A stretch of 64,000 bases of DNA from Desmodesmus armatus. Taxonomy: Eukaryota; Chlorophyta; Chlorophyceae; Sphaeropleales; Scenedesmaceae. The position numbers were made by a program, and so were the translations under genes. Of the stretch, positions 11,146 to 21,912 are shown in pieces. The notes beneath the pieces are model-generated. The model made no database searches. It had not been told where the DNA came from and saw only the letters and a program-made list of their open reading frames with translations. The stretch spans positions 1 to 64,000 of the forward strand of contig VIIQ02000077.1 of NCBI GenBank assembly GCA_007449985.2, read 5' to 3'. Positions within the stretch are counted from its first letter, which is position 1; the number at the start of each line of letters is the position of its first letter.

Positions 11146-11665
11146 TCACTCTGCTGCTACAGCTTCCTTGGCGTGTCGCTCCTTGAGCTGCTGGTGGTGC
11201 TGGTGGTGCTGCTGATGCTGCTGTTGACACCGCAGTAGCTGCAACTGCTGCTGCAGCCGACAGTCATTTTGCTGCTGCTTCCTGGGTGTGTCGCTCCTTC
11301 AGCAGCGTGTGGACTGTGTGCAGCAGTGCTGCTGCTGCTGCTGGCCGGTAGCTGCAGCCGTCACTCTGCTGCTACAGCTTCCTTGGTGTGTCGCTCCTTG
11401 AGCTGCTGCTGCTGCTGCTGTTGAAGTCGCAGTAGCTGCAACTGCTGCTGCAGCCGTCCGGTCACTCTGCTGCTACAGCTTCCCTGGTGTGTTGCTCCTT
11501 GAGCAGAGGGGCACTGTGTGTAGCAGTGCTGCTGCTTCTGCTGCTGCTTCTGGTGGTGCTTCTACTGTTGAAGCTGCAGCAGCTGCAGCCGTCCGGTCAC
11601 TCTGCTGCTACAGCTTCCTTTGTGTGTCGCTCCTTCAGCAGCGTGGGTACTGTGTGCAGCAGTGC
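11146..11665 (-). repeat. Tandem copies of the M14 peptidase stop-codon region
   Basis: The last ~65 bases of the coding sequence, including the stop (11597-11665), are repeated downstream at about 11462, 11357, 11256 and 11146. The shared core on the plus strand is GTCACTCTGCTGCTACAGCT followed by TCCTTGGTGTGTCGCTCCTT. Spacing is about 100-135 bp. A weaker relative may lie near 10967. Confidence 0.8.
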
Positions 11666-14600
11666 CGTCACATGGGTGGCACCAAAGGCCTTGGCACGCT
11701 CAGGGCTCCAGCCTGTCACCTCGTTGGGGGTGTCTACGAAAACACAGAAACGTGTGGGGTGGGGGGGGTGGGGGGGGGACGCACAGGGTGTGTGGACACA
11801 AGCGTAAGATACTGCCACAGGATATGTATGTGCCCTACACAGTGTATTTGTGTGTGTGATGGAGCCTTGTGTTGGCTCCTCAAACGGCCGGTGTTCAGTG
11901 TAACATCCCATTACTGATGGAGGTGGTAGTTGGGGGGGGGGGGGGGAGGCAAGTGATGGACAGGGAGTGGGTGGGGACAAGAGGCTGGGGTGCTGCATTA
12001 TTCTAACACATGCGCCTAGACGCTTGCCCTGGTGGCAGCGCGTCAAAACACCAACACCTTTGCTCCTGCCTTTCCTTGCCACCTGCTCATGCCTGCAGCG
12101 TCCTCACCAACTGTGTCCTTGAAGGGTTGCTGCAGCAGCAACCTGCCAGCCATGGTGTGGGTGTCCCCTCCCCCGCCCCCCCCCCCCCCACCTCCCCTCC
12201 CCCCACCCCTCAGATCTCTCGCCAAATATGTCCTTGAAGAGAAATCCCAGCACCACGTCGAGTGTGCTGCCCTCCCCCCGCCTCGCCCTACACCCACCAG
12301 CCCCCTCCCCTCCCCTACTCGGGGGGGGGGGGGGGGGGGGGGGGGCTTCCCCATGCCCCTTCTCACCAATGCAGTCCTTGAATGGTTGCTCCAGCACCAG
12401 GCTGAGTGTGTTGTACTTCTGTGCGTTGGCCTTGCTGGCTGTGCTCAGGTTGGCCCCATTGGGTGGGGGCAGGGGGTAGCCAAGCTTGGTCTGGAAGTCA
12501 GGACTGGCAGCTAGCAGGGCATCTGGGGGGGGGGGGGGGGAGGGGAAGAGTGACAAGTTTTTGAGTGAGACAATAACTTGTGTGAGAGACAGCGAGAGTG
12601 AGTGAGGGAGAGAGTGAGAGAGAGGCATGTACATGAGTAGCGTCTTGGCAGACAGCGCAGCTAGGTGTGGGTGTAGAAGCACGGAAGTGAGCGGCAGGGG
12701 GTAGCCCAGCTTGGTCTGGATGTCAGGACTAGCAGCCAGCAGGGCATCTGGACAGGAGACGAGAGACAAGTGTGGGGTGACAGATCATGTTACGCAAGCT
12801 ACACAGGGAAAGAGGGAGAGAGAGCAGAAGGGGGGGGGGGGTAATGCACATGAGTAGCGTCCCGGCAGACAGGTTGGCGACCATGTACAGGTGTGAGTGT
12901 AGCAGCATGGAGTGGCGATGTGCACAGAAAGCTTCAAGATAACAGCAGAAATTTGCTTGCTCTTGTCAAGCAAGAGCAAAGAGCAAGGGCAAGAGCCAGA
13001 GCTGTGACAATTGAGCACAGGCGCTGATGACAGGACACTATCTGAGTCGTGCTGGGACACTTTCTACGTCCTCCTCCTGCCTAAGAACACCGACAGAAGG
13101 ACAGGTGCCGCCAAGCAGTCCGGCCACTCACTCACGAAGGTGTCCTGTAGCCGCTCCAGCCTGGGCCCCCAAGCAGGAACACCAAACATGCTGCCAATGA
13201 ACTGGTGTCACACCAACAGCGAGGGGAGGGGTGACCCAGCAGTTGAGGGAGCAGCAGGCAAGGAGTGCACACAAGGGCAGGGCAGATCATAGCACAGCAC
13301 AGCATGGCAACACAGAGGTGTGTCATGCAAACAAAGCAGCATGCAAGTTGGTGGGGGCATGAGTGGTTGTGGGTAGGTGTAGTATCCGAGGAACCCCAGC
13401 AAGCTGGTGATTGCACAGCACACAACCACACCAGTGGGGGTGGGGGACGCCAGGTGTGCAAGAGCCAAGCCACCCACCAACCCAAACATGAATGATACTG
13501 CACACCCCGCACATCTCTGAGCGTTCTGCGCCAGGTGCCGAGTGTAATGCCAGTTACTGATGGTCGTGCTTGGTGCATGTGTCAATGTGGGACACCCATG
13601 CCACTTACATTTGCTGGTATCTCCTCGTCTCCATGTACGTCTAGCAACATATCCAACCCGGTCGACTCTATCGCCTCTGACACAGCAGCTACCTGCACAG
13701 ACATACAGCAGCAGCGACACATGTGCATTACAGGGTTTGGGGTTTAGGGTTTAGGTTTAGGGTTTAGGTGCATGCCGTCAGCACATGACTTGTTTCTAAT
13801 GGTGCCACTCTTTGAAACGTGTGCTCAGAGTATAACACCTATGCCCCCCCCCCCCCCGCCGGGCCGCTGTATACAGTCGAGCCTGAGTGTGCGCCCGTTG
13901 TAGCTGTAGCTGTTTCAGGCTGCGGCTGTAGCTGTTATGGGCTCTAGCTGTAGCTGTTACTGTATTGGGGTGTATCTGTAGCTAGAGTGAAATTGCCCTC
14001 GGACCGACCTCAGGGCTGCACCTATTGCTGATGCGTAGTTGGCACCTGGGCAGTAGCTGTGTCCAAAGTTGAAGCTGTGACACAGCTGTAGCTAGGATGG
14101 AACCAATCTGGGGCTCACCTCACGGCTGCAGCTAATGCGTAGCTTGGGCTGTGGCTGTAGCAGTGTCAAAGCTGTAGCTGCGTCAAAGCTGTAGCTAGGG
14201 TGGAATCATTCTGGGACTCACCTCAGGGCTGTAGCTGTAGCTGGGCTGGTCCCACTCCCTGTTGAGGTTGGCACCAGCAGCGTTGGTGCGTAAATGACCC
14301 CTGGAGATGCACAGCAACGACGGCAGAAGGACACAGGGACAGGCATTGGCAAAGCAACGGCGGCACAGACAAATCGAGGACAAGGATTGAGGGCAGGGGG
14401 GGGGGCACCTCACACCCATGGTTTGGATTGAGTGGTGACTGATAGTCGACTTCCCCTGACCTGACAGAGCTGCTTGGGCACATACAGGGCACAACATGGT
14501 CACATCTACGAGCCACCTGTTGGTTGTGCTGTGCTGTATGTACTGTGCGGCGCTGCGCCCCATCCTACAACCCACCCAATTTTTCACACCCACACCTTAC

Positions 14601-15657
14601 GGAGCCGGGCACATGCGTGGTACAACATACATCACCACATAGCCAACCTGCTCACACCTTTACCCCCCCCCCCCCCCCTCCAACCACCCACCAACCCACA
14701 CCTGCACACCCTCACGTGCCGACGCCCACCTCATGGAGCCGTCCGGGCACAAGACGGATACCACAAACAGCACAGCAGTTACCCCCCCCCCCCACCCCGC
14801 CCACCCCACCCCCACCAACATCCACACACCCTTACGTGCTTACACCCCCCACCCACCTCACGGAGCCGTCCGGGCACGCACCACATACAGCACCGCACCG
14901 CCCAGCAGCACAATCTGTCCCTCGCCCTCCACCCCCCCCCCCACATCCACACACACCCGCTCACCCTGCCACAATCGCACCTGACAGAGCCGTCGGGGCA
15001 CATGTTTGGCACCACATACAGCGTCGCACTGTCCAGCAGCTGCTGCACCTCTGTGTCAGGCTGTTCTGCCGTGAGTCGCTCCAGCAGCCCCTCAGCAAAC
15101 CACTCAGCCATGGGCTCCCCAGGGTGCTGCCGGCAGATTACCCAGATTACAGCCTTGTCGGGGGACTGGCTGCCAACCTGCGATTGCATGCGCGCACACA
15201 GCACAGCACAGCACAGCACAACATGAGTGGGTGTAAATGCAGATCACCCAAACCACAGCCTTGTCAAGAGACAGGCTGCCGAGCTGCGATCGCATGCGCG
15301 CACACAGCAAGGCACAACACAGCACAGCGCAGACTGATCCTCGCCTGGCTCATCCGTACAAGAAGTTTTCAAGACAGCACATGGCCCATGCTCAGCATCT
15401 GAGACAGCGAGGCCAGTCCTTGAACACTGCAGCTGCACTGAACGGGTGTGTGCTTGCAGGCTGAGCAGTCGTTCACATAACATAACAAGTGACTTTCATA
15501 ACCTTGCTTTTGCAACCTCGCTTTTGCAACCTTGCTATCATGTATCAAGGATCACCATGCATTCAGCTCGGCAGGTCACCTGCAGCATGTGGATGTCCCG
15601 CCCATCCAACGACGAACCCAGCACATGCAGCTGGACATGGGACCGCGCCTGTCACAC

Positions 15658-15690
<33 letters not shown>

Positions 15691-16475
15691 ATGGTGTCAC
15701 ACAGGCTGTTACGTCATCTGACTGCATGTCAAGTCACTCCAGCTACGCTAGCTCGTAATAAGACGTGGACGACATGTGTGTCAAGGAGCCAGGTCTGCTG
15801 TGTCGTTTCCTGTACTGTGCTGTATGTGATGTGTCAGTCCAGCTTAGCTCGTAATAAGACTGGGATGGCATGTGCGCCAAGGCGCCAGGTCTGCTGTGTC
15901 CCGTCTGCTGTGACGCCTCAGCAGCAGCAGCAGCAGCAGGGGTACGGTTGCAGCGCAGCTGCTTGTTCACCGCGCACTGTACTGTACTGTACTGTACTGT
16001 ACTGTACTGTACTGTACTGTACTGTACTGTACTGTACTGCACTGCACTGCACTGTACTGTACTGTACTGTACTGTATCGTACTGTACTGCATCGTACTGT
16101 ACTGCATCGTACTGCACTGTACTGCACTGGACTGGGGTTATGTCGCTGCCCTTCCCTATCTGCTGGTCTTGCACAGGTCAAGAAGCTTGCGTGCGCCCCC
16201 GCTCACTTTTTTGATGAGGCCTGCATTGCGCTCCATTCCCCCCAACCCACTGGACACAATAGCGTCCACCTAGGATCGCATGCATGCCTGTCTGTCAAGT
16301 ATCCTCCAGGTCGACAAGTCCACCCACCCCACATACACACACCACCCACCCACCCACCCACCAACCAACCCACGCTCTTCTAATCCTCAACCCCTTGCAA
16401 CACAAAAACCCCTCCACACACACACTAGTAGGACAGCCTTAGTGAGCTTGCATGTATCCAAGTACTCCCTCTGTC

Positions 16476-16563
<88 letters not shown>

Positions 16564-18003
16564 TCCCTGTGTCTACACACCTCCACCCTCACCCTCCCCC
16601 CCCCCCCCAAACGTACCTGCATGCGCATGATGAGCTCAGTGTGTCGCTCCATGCTGTAGGGTGCAAAGTATGCATAGCGCACCACTGGCTGCTCCGGGGT
16701 GTGCCTGATGGTCAGCACACCTGCTGCCTCGTCATAGGAAGTGTCCTGCACCCTGTACCACTGCTGCATGTCGTATCCCCCTCGTCCCCTGCCCAGCGCA
16801 CCCCCCACCCACCCACCCCTCCACCCGTAACGCCTACCCCCCCCCCCCACCCCCACCCCCCCCCCACACACCAGCGCACCTGCATGCGCATGATGAGCTG
16901 TGTGTGTCGCTCCATGCTGTAGGGCGCAAAGTATGCATAGCGCACCAGCGGCTGCTCCGGGGTGTGCCTGATGGTCAGCACACCTGCTGCCTCGTCATAG
17001 GAGGTGTCCTGCACCCTGTACCACTGCTGCATGTCGTAGGTGGCTACTGCTCTGTACCCAGCCCATGCTGAGGGGTAACTGCTCTGGCCTGCGTTGGTGA
17101 TGTTCAGCACAAGGGGACGCCCGGCTGCGCCTGCAGGAAAGACAGTTGTCAAGTACCGGTGATCAAGGGGGAATTGCCTGCGGCATGTTTGATGTTCAGC
17201 ACAAGGGGCCATCTGACTGTGCCTGCAGGACAGTATTTAGGGCGCATAATCTTGTTTGGGGGGGGGGGGGGTAAGTAACAGGGTGCGTGCAGCCGTCAAA
17301 ATTCAAAAGACAGACAGTACAGGTGACAGCTGCACTGGCCTGCGTTGGTGATGTTCAGGACAAGGGGACGCCCAGCTGCGCCTGCAGGATGGGAAAAAGG
17401 TTGTGTGCAGCTGTCGTTAGTGCAACGTACAGACAGGAGTACTGACAGATGGACACTTTCCTGCATCGGTGATGTTTAGCACAAGGGGCTGCCCGGCTGC
17501 GCCTGCAAGGGACAGTGTGTTTGGCTGCTGCTGCAGCAGCAGTGGGCACTACAAGCGGTGGGATGGGGGGTTCCTGCACACACCCAGCTACCCTCACCCC
17601 TACCCCCACCCCATAAAACAGAGTTCAAGATGCAACAGTCAGCCTACTATTGACAACGGTAGCGGACTGTTGTCTTACGACAATAGCAGTGACAGCTCCA
17701 ACTTTGGGGTGTCGCACCTGATACTTGGAAGTAAAACCACTGGAAATGGGCCCTGTCATCCTTGGGCGTGTGGGGGTCAGGCAGTATGTGCAGCTGGATG
17801 TTGCTGGGATTGCTAGCGTCCAGCACCTCTATGTTCCCAGCATCGAAGGCTGAGCTTATGTGCACTTTGTCGAGGTCTCTGCACCTCAGCTGCCGGTTGG
17901 CGTTCATTGCTGCAGAGGAGGTTTTGGACAGGAGTGATCTGGTGCAACTGCTGAGCCTTGTCGCAGGAAGAAAGGAAACCAAGCAGCGGCGCGATAGAAT
18001 CAT
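11597..18003 (-). CDS. M14 family zinc carboxypeptidase, cytosolic-carboxypeptidase type, nine exons
   Basis: This is a metallocarboxypeptidase of the CCP type; relatives trim C-terminal residues, often glutamates from tubulin, but the substrate here is unknown. Exons are 18003-17718, 17130-16880, 15648-15580, 15177-14981, 14300-14222, 13692-13609, 13201-13132, 12522-12367 and 11733-11597. All use GT-AG introns with consistent phases, giving 442 residues without any frameshift. Residues 1-32 (MILSRRCLVSFLPATRLSS...) look like an organellar transit peptide. Residues ~48-178 form the CCP N-domain (SSAFDAGNIEVLDASNP, HFQWFYFQVSG, NAGQSSYPSAWAGYRAV, YAYFAPYSMERH). The catalytic domain has zinc ligands in RQHPGEPMAEW (His220, Glu223) and LDVHGDEEIP (His314), the substrate loop PNMCPDGSVRG..RTNAAGANLNREW, and the catalytic Glu390 in LVLEQPFKD. 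An alternative start is the Met at 17907. Nearly every long intron carries copies of the adjoining exon ends. Confidence 0.93.
12100..12400 (-). repeat. Copies of the M14 exon-8 3' end and a 25-bp poly(G) run
   Basis: The end of exon 8 (LEQPFKDCIG|GT, at 12361-12395) recurs at about 12210-12247 and 12103-12140. The latter keeps QQPFKDTVG and a GTGAGG donor. Between them lies an uninterrupted run of 25 G at 12321-12345 (C on the coding strand). Confidence 0.8.
12466..12760 (-). repeat. Duplicate of the M14 exon-8 5' end with acceptor
   Basis: The start of exon 8 (ALLAASPDFQTKLGYPLP, 12466-12524) has a near copy at 12694-12755 (ALLAASPDIQTKLGYPLP) that also has its own CCAG acceptor. The copy lacks the rest of the exon. 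Flanking intron sequence is repeated again near 12840-12900. Confidence 0.85.
13738..13769 (+). repeat. Interstitial telomere-like repeats (TTTAGGG)n
   Basis: About four units of GGTTTAGGG/TTTAGGG, one of them short, lie in an intron of the M14 peptidase gene. This is the Arabidopsis-type telomere motif, which some volvocalean clades (Dunaliella/Haematococcus side) are reported to use. Confidence 0.75.
13870..14262 (-). repeat. Tandem copies of the M14 exon-5 3' end
   Basis: The exon-5 end (SYSYSPE|GTGAGT, 14214-14262) recurs at about 14106 and 13997 with spacing of ~108 bp. Each copy has CTCAGGGCTG or CTCACGGCTG on the plus strand and a retained AG|GT. GTAGCTGTAGCTG repeats continue to about 13890. 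Confidence 0.8.
14459..15000 (-). repeat. Five-copy array of the M14 exon-4 3' end
   Basis: The exon-4 end coding CPDGSV and AG|GT (near 14981-15005) recurs at about 14853, 14728, 14594 and 14459, with a period of ~125-135 bp. Plus-strand cores read CTCACGGAGCCGTCCGGGCA or close variants. Every copy keeps AG|GT (GTGGGT, GTGGGC, GTGTGG, GTCAGG). Confidence 0.88.
15150..15310 (-). repeat. Duplicate of the M14 exon-4 5' end
   Basis: The exon-4 start and upstream intron (15150-15200: acceptor, then VGSQSPDKAVIWVIC) is copied at about 15236-15310, reading LGSLSLDKAVVWVIC. Both have the CGCATGCGCGCACACAG block upstream. The copy lacks the HPGE zinc motif. Confidence 0.85.
15975..16135 (+). repeat. 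(ACTGT)n pentanucleotide microsatellite
   Basis: About 30 units of ACTGT, with some ACTGC and ATCGT variants, lie in an M14 peptidase intron. It is the same pentamer that tails the dispersed repeat found elsewhere in the window. Confidence 0.9.
16478..16560 (+). repeat. (CA)n microsatellite
   Basis: About 40 CA dinucleotides with one interruption lie in the same M14 intron, 55 bases from the duplicated exon-2 segment. Confidence 0.95.
16615..17038 (-). repeat. 161-bp duplication of the M14 exon-2 3' portion with donor
   Basis: Segments 16878-17038 and 16615-16775 are both 161 bp with only about half a dozen differences, at a period of 263 bp. Both code YDMQQWYRVQDTSYDEA through MRMQ in frame and both end in a good donor (GTGCGC and GTACGT). 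The second copy has substitutions such as TELIMRMQ for TQLIMRMQ and a possible CAG acceptor before it. Confidence 0.9.
17091..17510 (-). repeat. Four copies of the M14 exon-2 acceptor region
   Basis: The exon-2 start with acceptor (17091-17137) recurs at about 17186-17230, 17338-17392 and 17462-17510. The shared plus-strand core is TGGTGATGTTCAGCACAAGG, followed by a GCGCCTGCAGG-type acceptor. Most copies keep CTGCAG. Confidence 0.88.
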
Positions 18004-18365
18004 GGCACATGTATTATTGTCAAGATTTCTTCGAGGACCTTGAACTCCAGCAGTGATGATGTGCAATTTGCATGTGATCTGAACCCTGTTGATCCAAACA
18101 ATGTCTGAATTCCCGTACATTTCCACATCTGCGGGTCAAATTGCTACAGTTGACACTGCTCAATTATTGAGATGGCCAGGGGGTGGAGGGGGGGCGCTGT
18201 GCCTGTGCTGGCCAAGCCTGGGATGCCAGGCAGTCAGCTCTGTATCAGTATGGCACCATCTTGACGGGACAGCATTTTCAGTGCCTCAGCCTTTTCTGGT
18301 GCCAGCTAGCTGCGCATGCCGCCAGGGATCGCTATCCTCTGGCGGATGCTGTATGACATTCCCTG

Positions 18366-18401
18366 GCAACACAGCTTGCCATATGTGGCAAGCTGTGTTG
18401 C
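18366..18401. repeat. Perfect inverted repeat (hairpin)
   Basis: GCAACACAGCTTGCC and its exact reverse complement are separated by ATATGT. The stem may extend with mismatches to about 18357-18418 (CATTCC ... GGAATG). Confidence 0.85.
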
Positions 18402-19825
18402 TGTCGAGGCAAGGAATGCCAGCCAGCACATGTCCAGCTGTCAGTGCTCTCCTTGTGTCTTATATGTCTCCGTTGTGCAGAGGCCTGTGAAGCTAGGGCC
18501 TTGCAAAGTTTCAAGCCATATCCTGCAGCCCTTGGGAAGCCCATTGCAACAGGCATGGTGCTGTGGAGGAGGCCTGCGCTGCTGCTGCTCAGGGTGTCAC
18601 TGTAGGATGTCACTGTACGTCAGACAGCGCAGCATGTCCAGTGAGGATGCAGTGCCAGCTCGTGTGCATGCATGCTTTGCAATTGCAAGTCAGCATTGCG
18701 TTTGGACACGCTTTGCTAGGGCGCCTGGTGACTCACTCACCGAGCCAACGAATAGCCTTGCCCTAGATCGGCCTCAGGCGACGCTGACCCTACCAGCCCC
18801 CCCCCCCCCCCCCCGGGCGTAGAATACAAAGCTCGGCGATTCTGTGCATCACCCACTGAGCAGCTGGTTGCCTGGGACTACATGCTGCTGTGTCAGTGAC
18901 CATACATGCAGTCCTGCTAGTGCTGCTCTTACACCTGCAGCTGCACGAGGAGCCATGCAGGATAACAAAGCACCGTGTGATAGTTTCGTTACGGGAGATG
19001 CTGAAATGGCACACCCCATGGCAGGTGCTGCCTGGGCGAGCTCCTCTGCAGTACTGTAGTACTGCAGCCATGTACTGTCAGCCGTACAGTGACACCCTAC
19101 CCGGGTGACCCTACACACCTCCCCTCATGCCAAACAGCTTGTGTCAGTTGGAGGTGCTGGACCCAAGCGGACACGGGAGGCAGCGCCTCGCAGCATTGTT
19201 GTGTCAAGCCGTCATCGGGTGAGAAAGGCCACGCCAGTACTACTGCACAGGTCCATTTCCGCCCATCCAGCCCGTTCGTGATGCTGTGGAGCTGCAAAGC
19301 AACTGTTTATGTTTCCTCAATGCTTGATCATCGAGCGTAACCAGCGTAGTGAAGAAGGGCATTGAGCTCATGAATGATGAGTCAGGAAGCTGCAGGAAGT
19401 TGAGTTGGCATGCATACAAACTGCAGTGCGCCAAACGTTTACAGCGCCTTCAAAGCAGCTTTTACTTACGATCCCTGCTTACTGTGCTCATGTTTCGACG
19501 TCTCATGCCTTGGGGCTGCTCTCTTTGAGTGAGAGACACGCGATCATTCACGATCCCGTTGTCACTTGCTCCACAGTGGAGGCAGTGGGGCAAAAAGTAA
19601 CTTGGCACAGCCAATAACCTTGACTTTGCTTGTGGTGCAGCCAGCAGCAGGCAGCAAGCTAGAGCTAGGGGCTGCCAGCATGTTTCAGTAGCAGGCACAC
19701 ACCTGTAACAGCACACCTGTATGAACACGAGTCCTGTGCTGAGGGCAGGATAGGGCCGTTTGACCAAACTGGGGTCGACTGCTGCACTGCCAGGCTCCAC
19801 ACAAGCAGCTGCAAAAGCCCAACTG

Positions 19826-20128
19826 TCAGTGTCTGGGGGGACACTGCCTTGCTGCACACGCAATGCAGCGCTGGCCAGGGGAGATAGCTGATGTACAGGA
19901 AAGAATGCAGTAAAGAGACAAATTTGAGGCAGCGCACAGCAGCAGCTGCAGCGCAGGCAGATCAACCTGTCGATCAAGCAGCAGCTGGCCAACGACCTGC
20001 ACACTCACACCACGCACTGCCACCAACAGGCGCCCAAGACACTTGAACGTTTGCACAGCACCCACGTTCCCCCTTACAGTTCGAATCCTGGCAGTCAAGG
20101 TTGTTAGGCGATGTGGACGGATGACCAA
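19826..20128 (-). pseudogene. Possible remnant of a non-LTR reverse transcriptase
   Basis: A 100-codon frame contains RIRTVRGNVGAVQTFKCLGRLL, which resembles the conserved FKYLGxxL segment found C-terminal to the catalytic core of many retroelement reverse transcriptases. No YADD-type active site or other RT block was found nearby. This is a weak call from one short motif. Confidence 0.2.
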
Positions 20129-21912
20129 TAGCCAGCAGCAGCTAGAGCCCCCGAGCAGAGTCCCAGGGTATCAGATATATCAAGTAGTTTTGCTTGATAC
20201 AGCGCAGGTCCCGCCACACGCGCCCTGAAACTAGACAAGTTACTTTTTGCCCCACTGAGGCGATCTAGATCCGACAGCATCCATACACCATGTGCTGCAA
20301 TCGGGTTGGGCGCTTGCTGATGATCTGTCATGGCTGCGTCTTTTCTGAGGACCAGGTCTAGCAACTGGCCTGCTGGAACAGCAACGCAGTCTCGTGCTCT
20401 CTATTTGACCAGAGGGACCCACAGGTCCTTGCAAATAATTGTGTCGAGACACACACATTATGTCCATCCAATCATGCCATGCCAGGCCTCAGCATGGCTT
20501 GCACATATACAAACCGCGCTGAGGGCAGCTTGTGGGTTGCAATCAACTAGAAAGGTCAGAGAAGTATCAGAGAGGTGTCTCTGCGTCAGAGTTCTGATAT
20601 TCTGGAGCTAGTTGAACAGCTCTGGCAGCCGTCATGCATGGCCGAGGGTTGACTGTACATTGACAGCAGCAGGAGCCCATCAACAAGAGGACACAGCAAC
20701 CCTGTCAGCGGCCCCCTGCGAAGCTCAACAAGCAGTGGAGAGCTGCAGAGCAAGCAGAGTAAGCACGGCTGCAGGCCTGACATACTGATGCATTCATCGG
20801 TGTTGCAGGTGGTCTCATTGTCAGCGGGGGCAGATCTGCAGCAGCGTTTCATGTGCATGCTATCACATCGTGTGTGCACCTGGCAGGAAGGGCAGTGCAA
20901 TAGGCTACGAGGATGCCCTTGGGCGACTATAGACAGGCCACATGGAGGCACACCCGGAAACAATGGACTGGCCAAGTGCAGTGTGACAGAGTTGACGTCA
21001 GCCTATCTGGAACCCACCTCCCAGCAGTGGCCCGAGCAACACCTGTGGCAGCCTCAGCGCCTACTTACATGGGTTTGGAAGGCATATGAAACGAGCTGTT
21101 GCGTTGTTTTCGCATGCATGCCACCGTCATCAACAACATTGCACAACGAGTGAGGGAGGAATCAACGAGTGATGTTCATCGCACAAAGACGGCTACGCCC
21201 CAGCTGTATCAACACAAGGTGGGCACTCTCAACGCAGAAGTCAAGGAGGGGTCAGTGCACTGGGTGCAGCGGCAGCGGGTTGGTAAGTGTTATTATCACA
21301 GGGCCATCACCGCCCATCGTTGGCGCGCGATCAGGGGTTACTCACAGCTCTCCACCTTTGGTGTAGGTAGTCCACGTACCCAGCTTCGCGATGCGATTGG
21401 TGGTTGTTGTGTTCTGGAGTTCTCCAACAGCATGGTGATCAGCACTGCGAGCTGACGCAAGGCCAAACGCTTATCGCAAACATGCTTTATCTGTCCTTTC
21501 ATTCTTGCACGGGAGCAAGCTGACGGTGGGCTTGGTGCAAAAAGCTCATCGTATCAGCACCTCCTTAGTCTCCATTCCGTTAGCGGCCCCTAGCAGGGCC
21601 GATACGATACCAATAAGTATTCCTGACACGCCTGCTGTGGACTGGGCCGGCAAACGGAGGTGAGGGGTTTGCGTGCAGTGGGTCAGTGTTGCCTGTGAAT
21701 GATTTCGGGTACGCTTGGCCGTTCTACCCTGCCTATCCGTAGTCTATAGGACGTTTCCTGCCTGGTTGCTCATACGTTTGCGGACGGGGACTGAGCAGCG
21801 GCATGGTTTGCCTGCTGCCCGACCTCAACTGTGCAGGACACATCTGTGTTGACAGCTACCCAGAGCAACCTCCCGGGATAGGCACCATTCCTCGAGCAGA
21901 AGCCGCTGCTGT

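Larger units (their letters stand above)
18004..21912. other. Intergenic region without a supportable gene
   Basis: This 3.9-kb stretch lies between the divergent M14 peptidase (-) and RNA-binding protein (+) genes, so its two ends should contain their promoters. It holds a 19-base poly(C) run near 18798, a strong hairpin at 18366-18401 and a weak reverse-transcriptase-like motif near 20040-20128. The open frames are short, Cys/Ser-rich and match nothing I recognise. Confidence 0.5.

Noticed and set aside
18316..18822. 168-codon plus-strand frame
   Set aside because: Cys/Ser-rich frame that contains the 18366 hairpin and ends in a poly(C) run; no recognisable motif.
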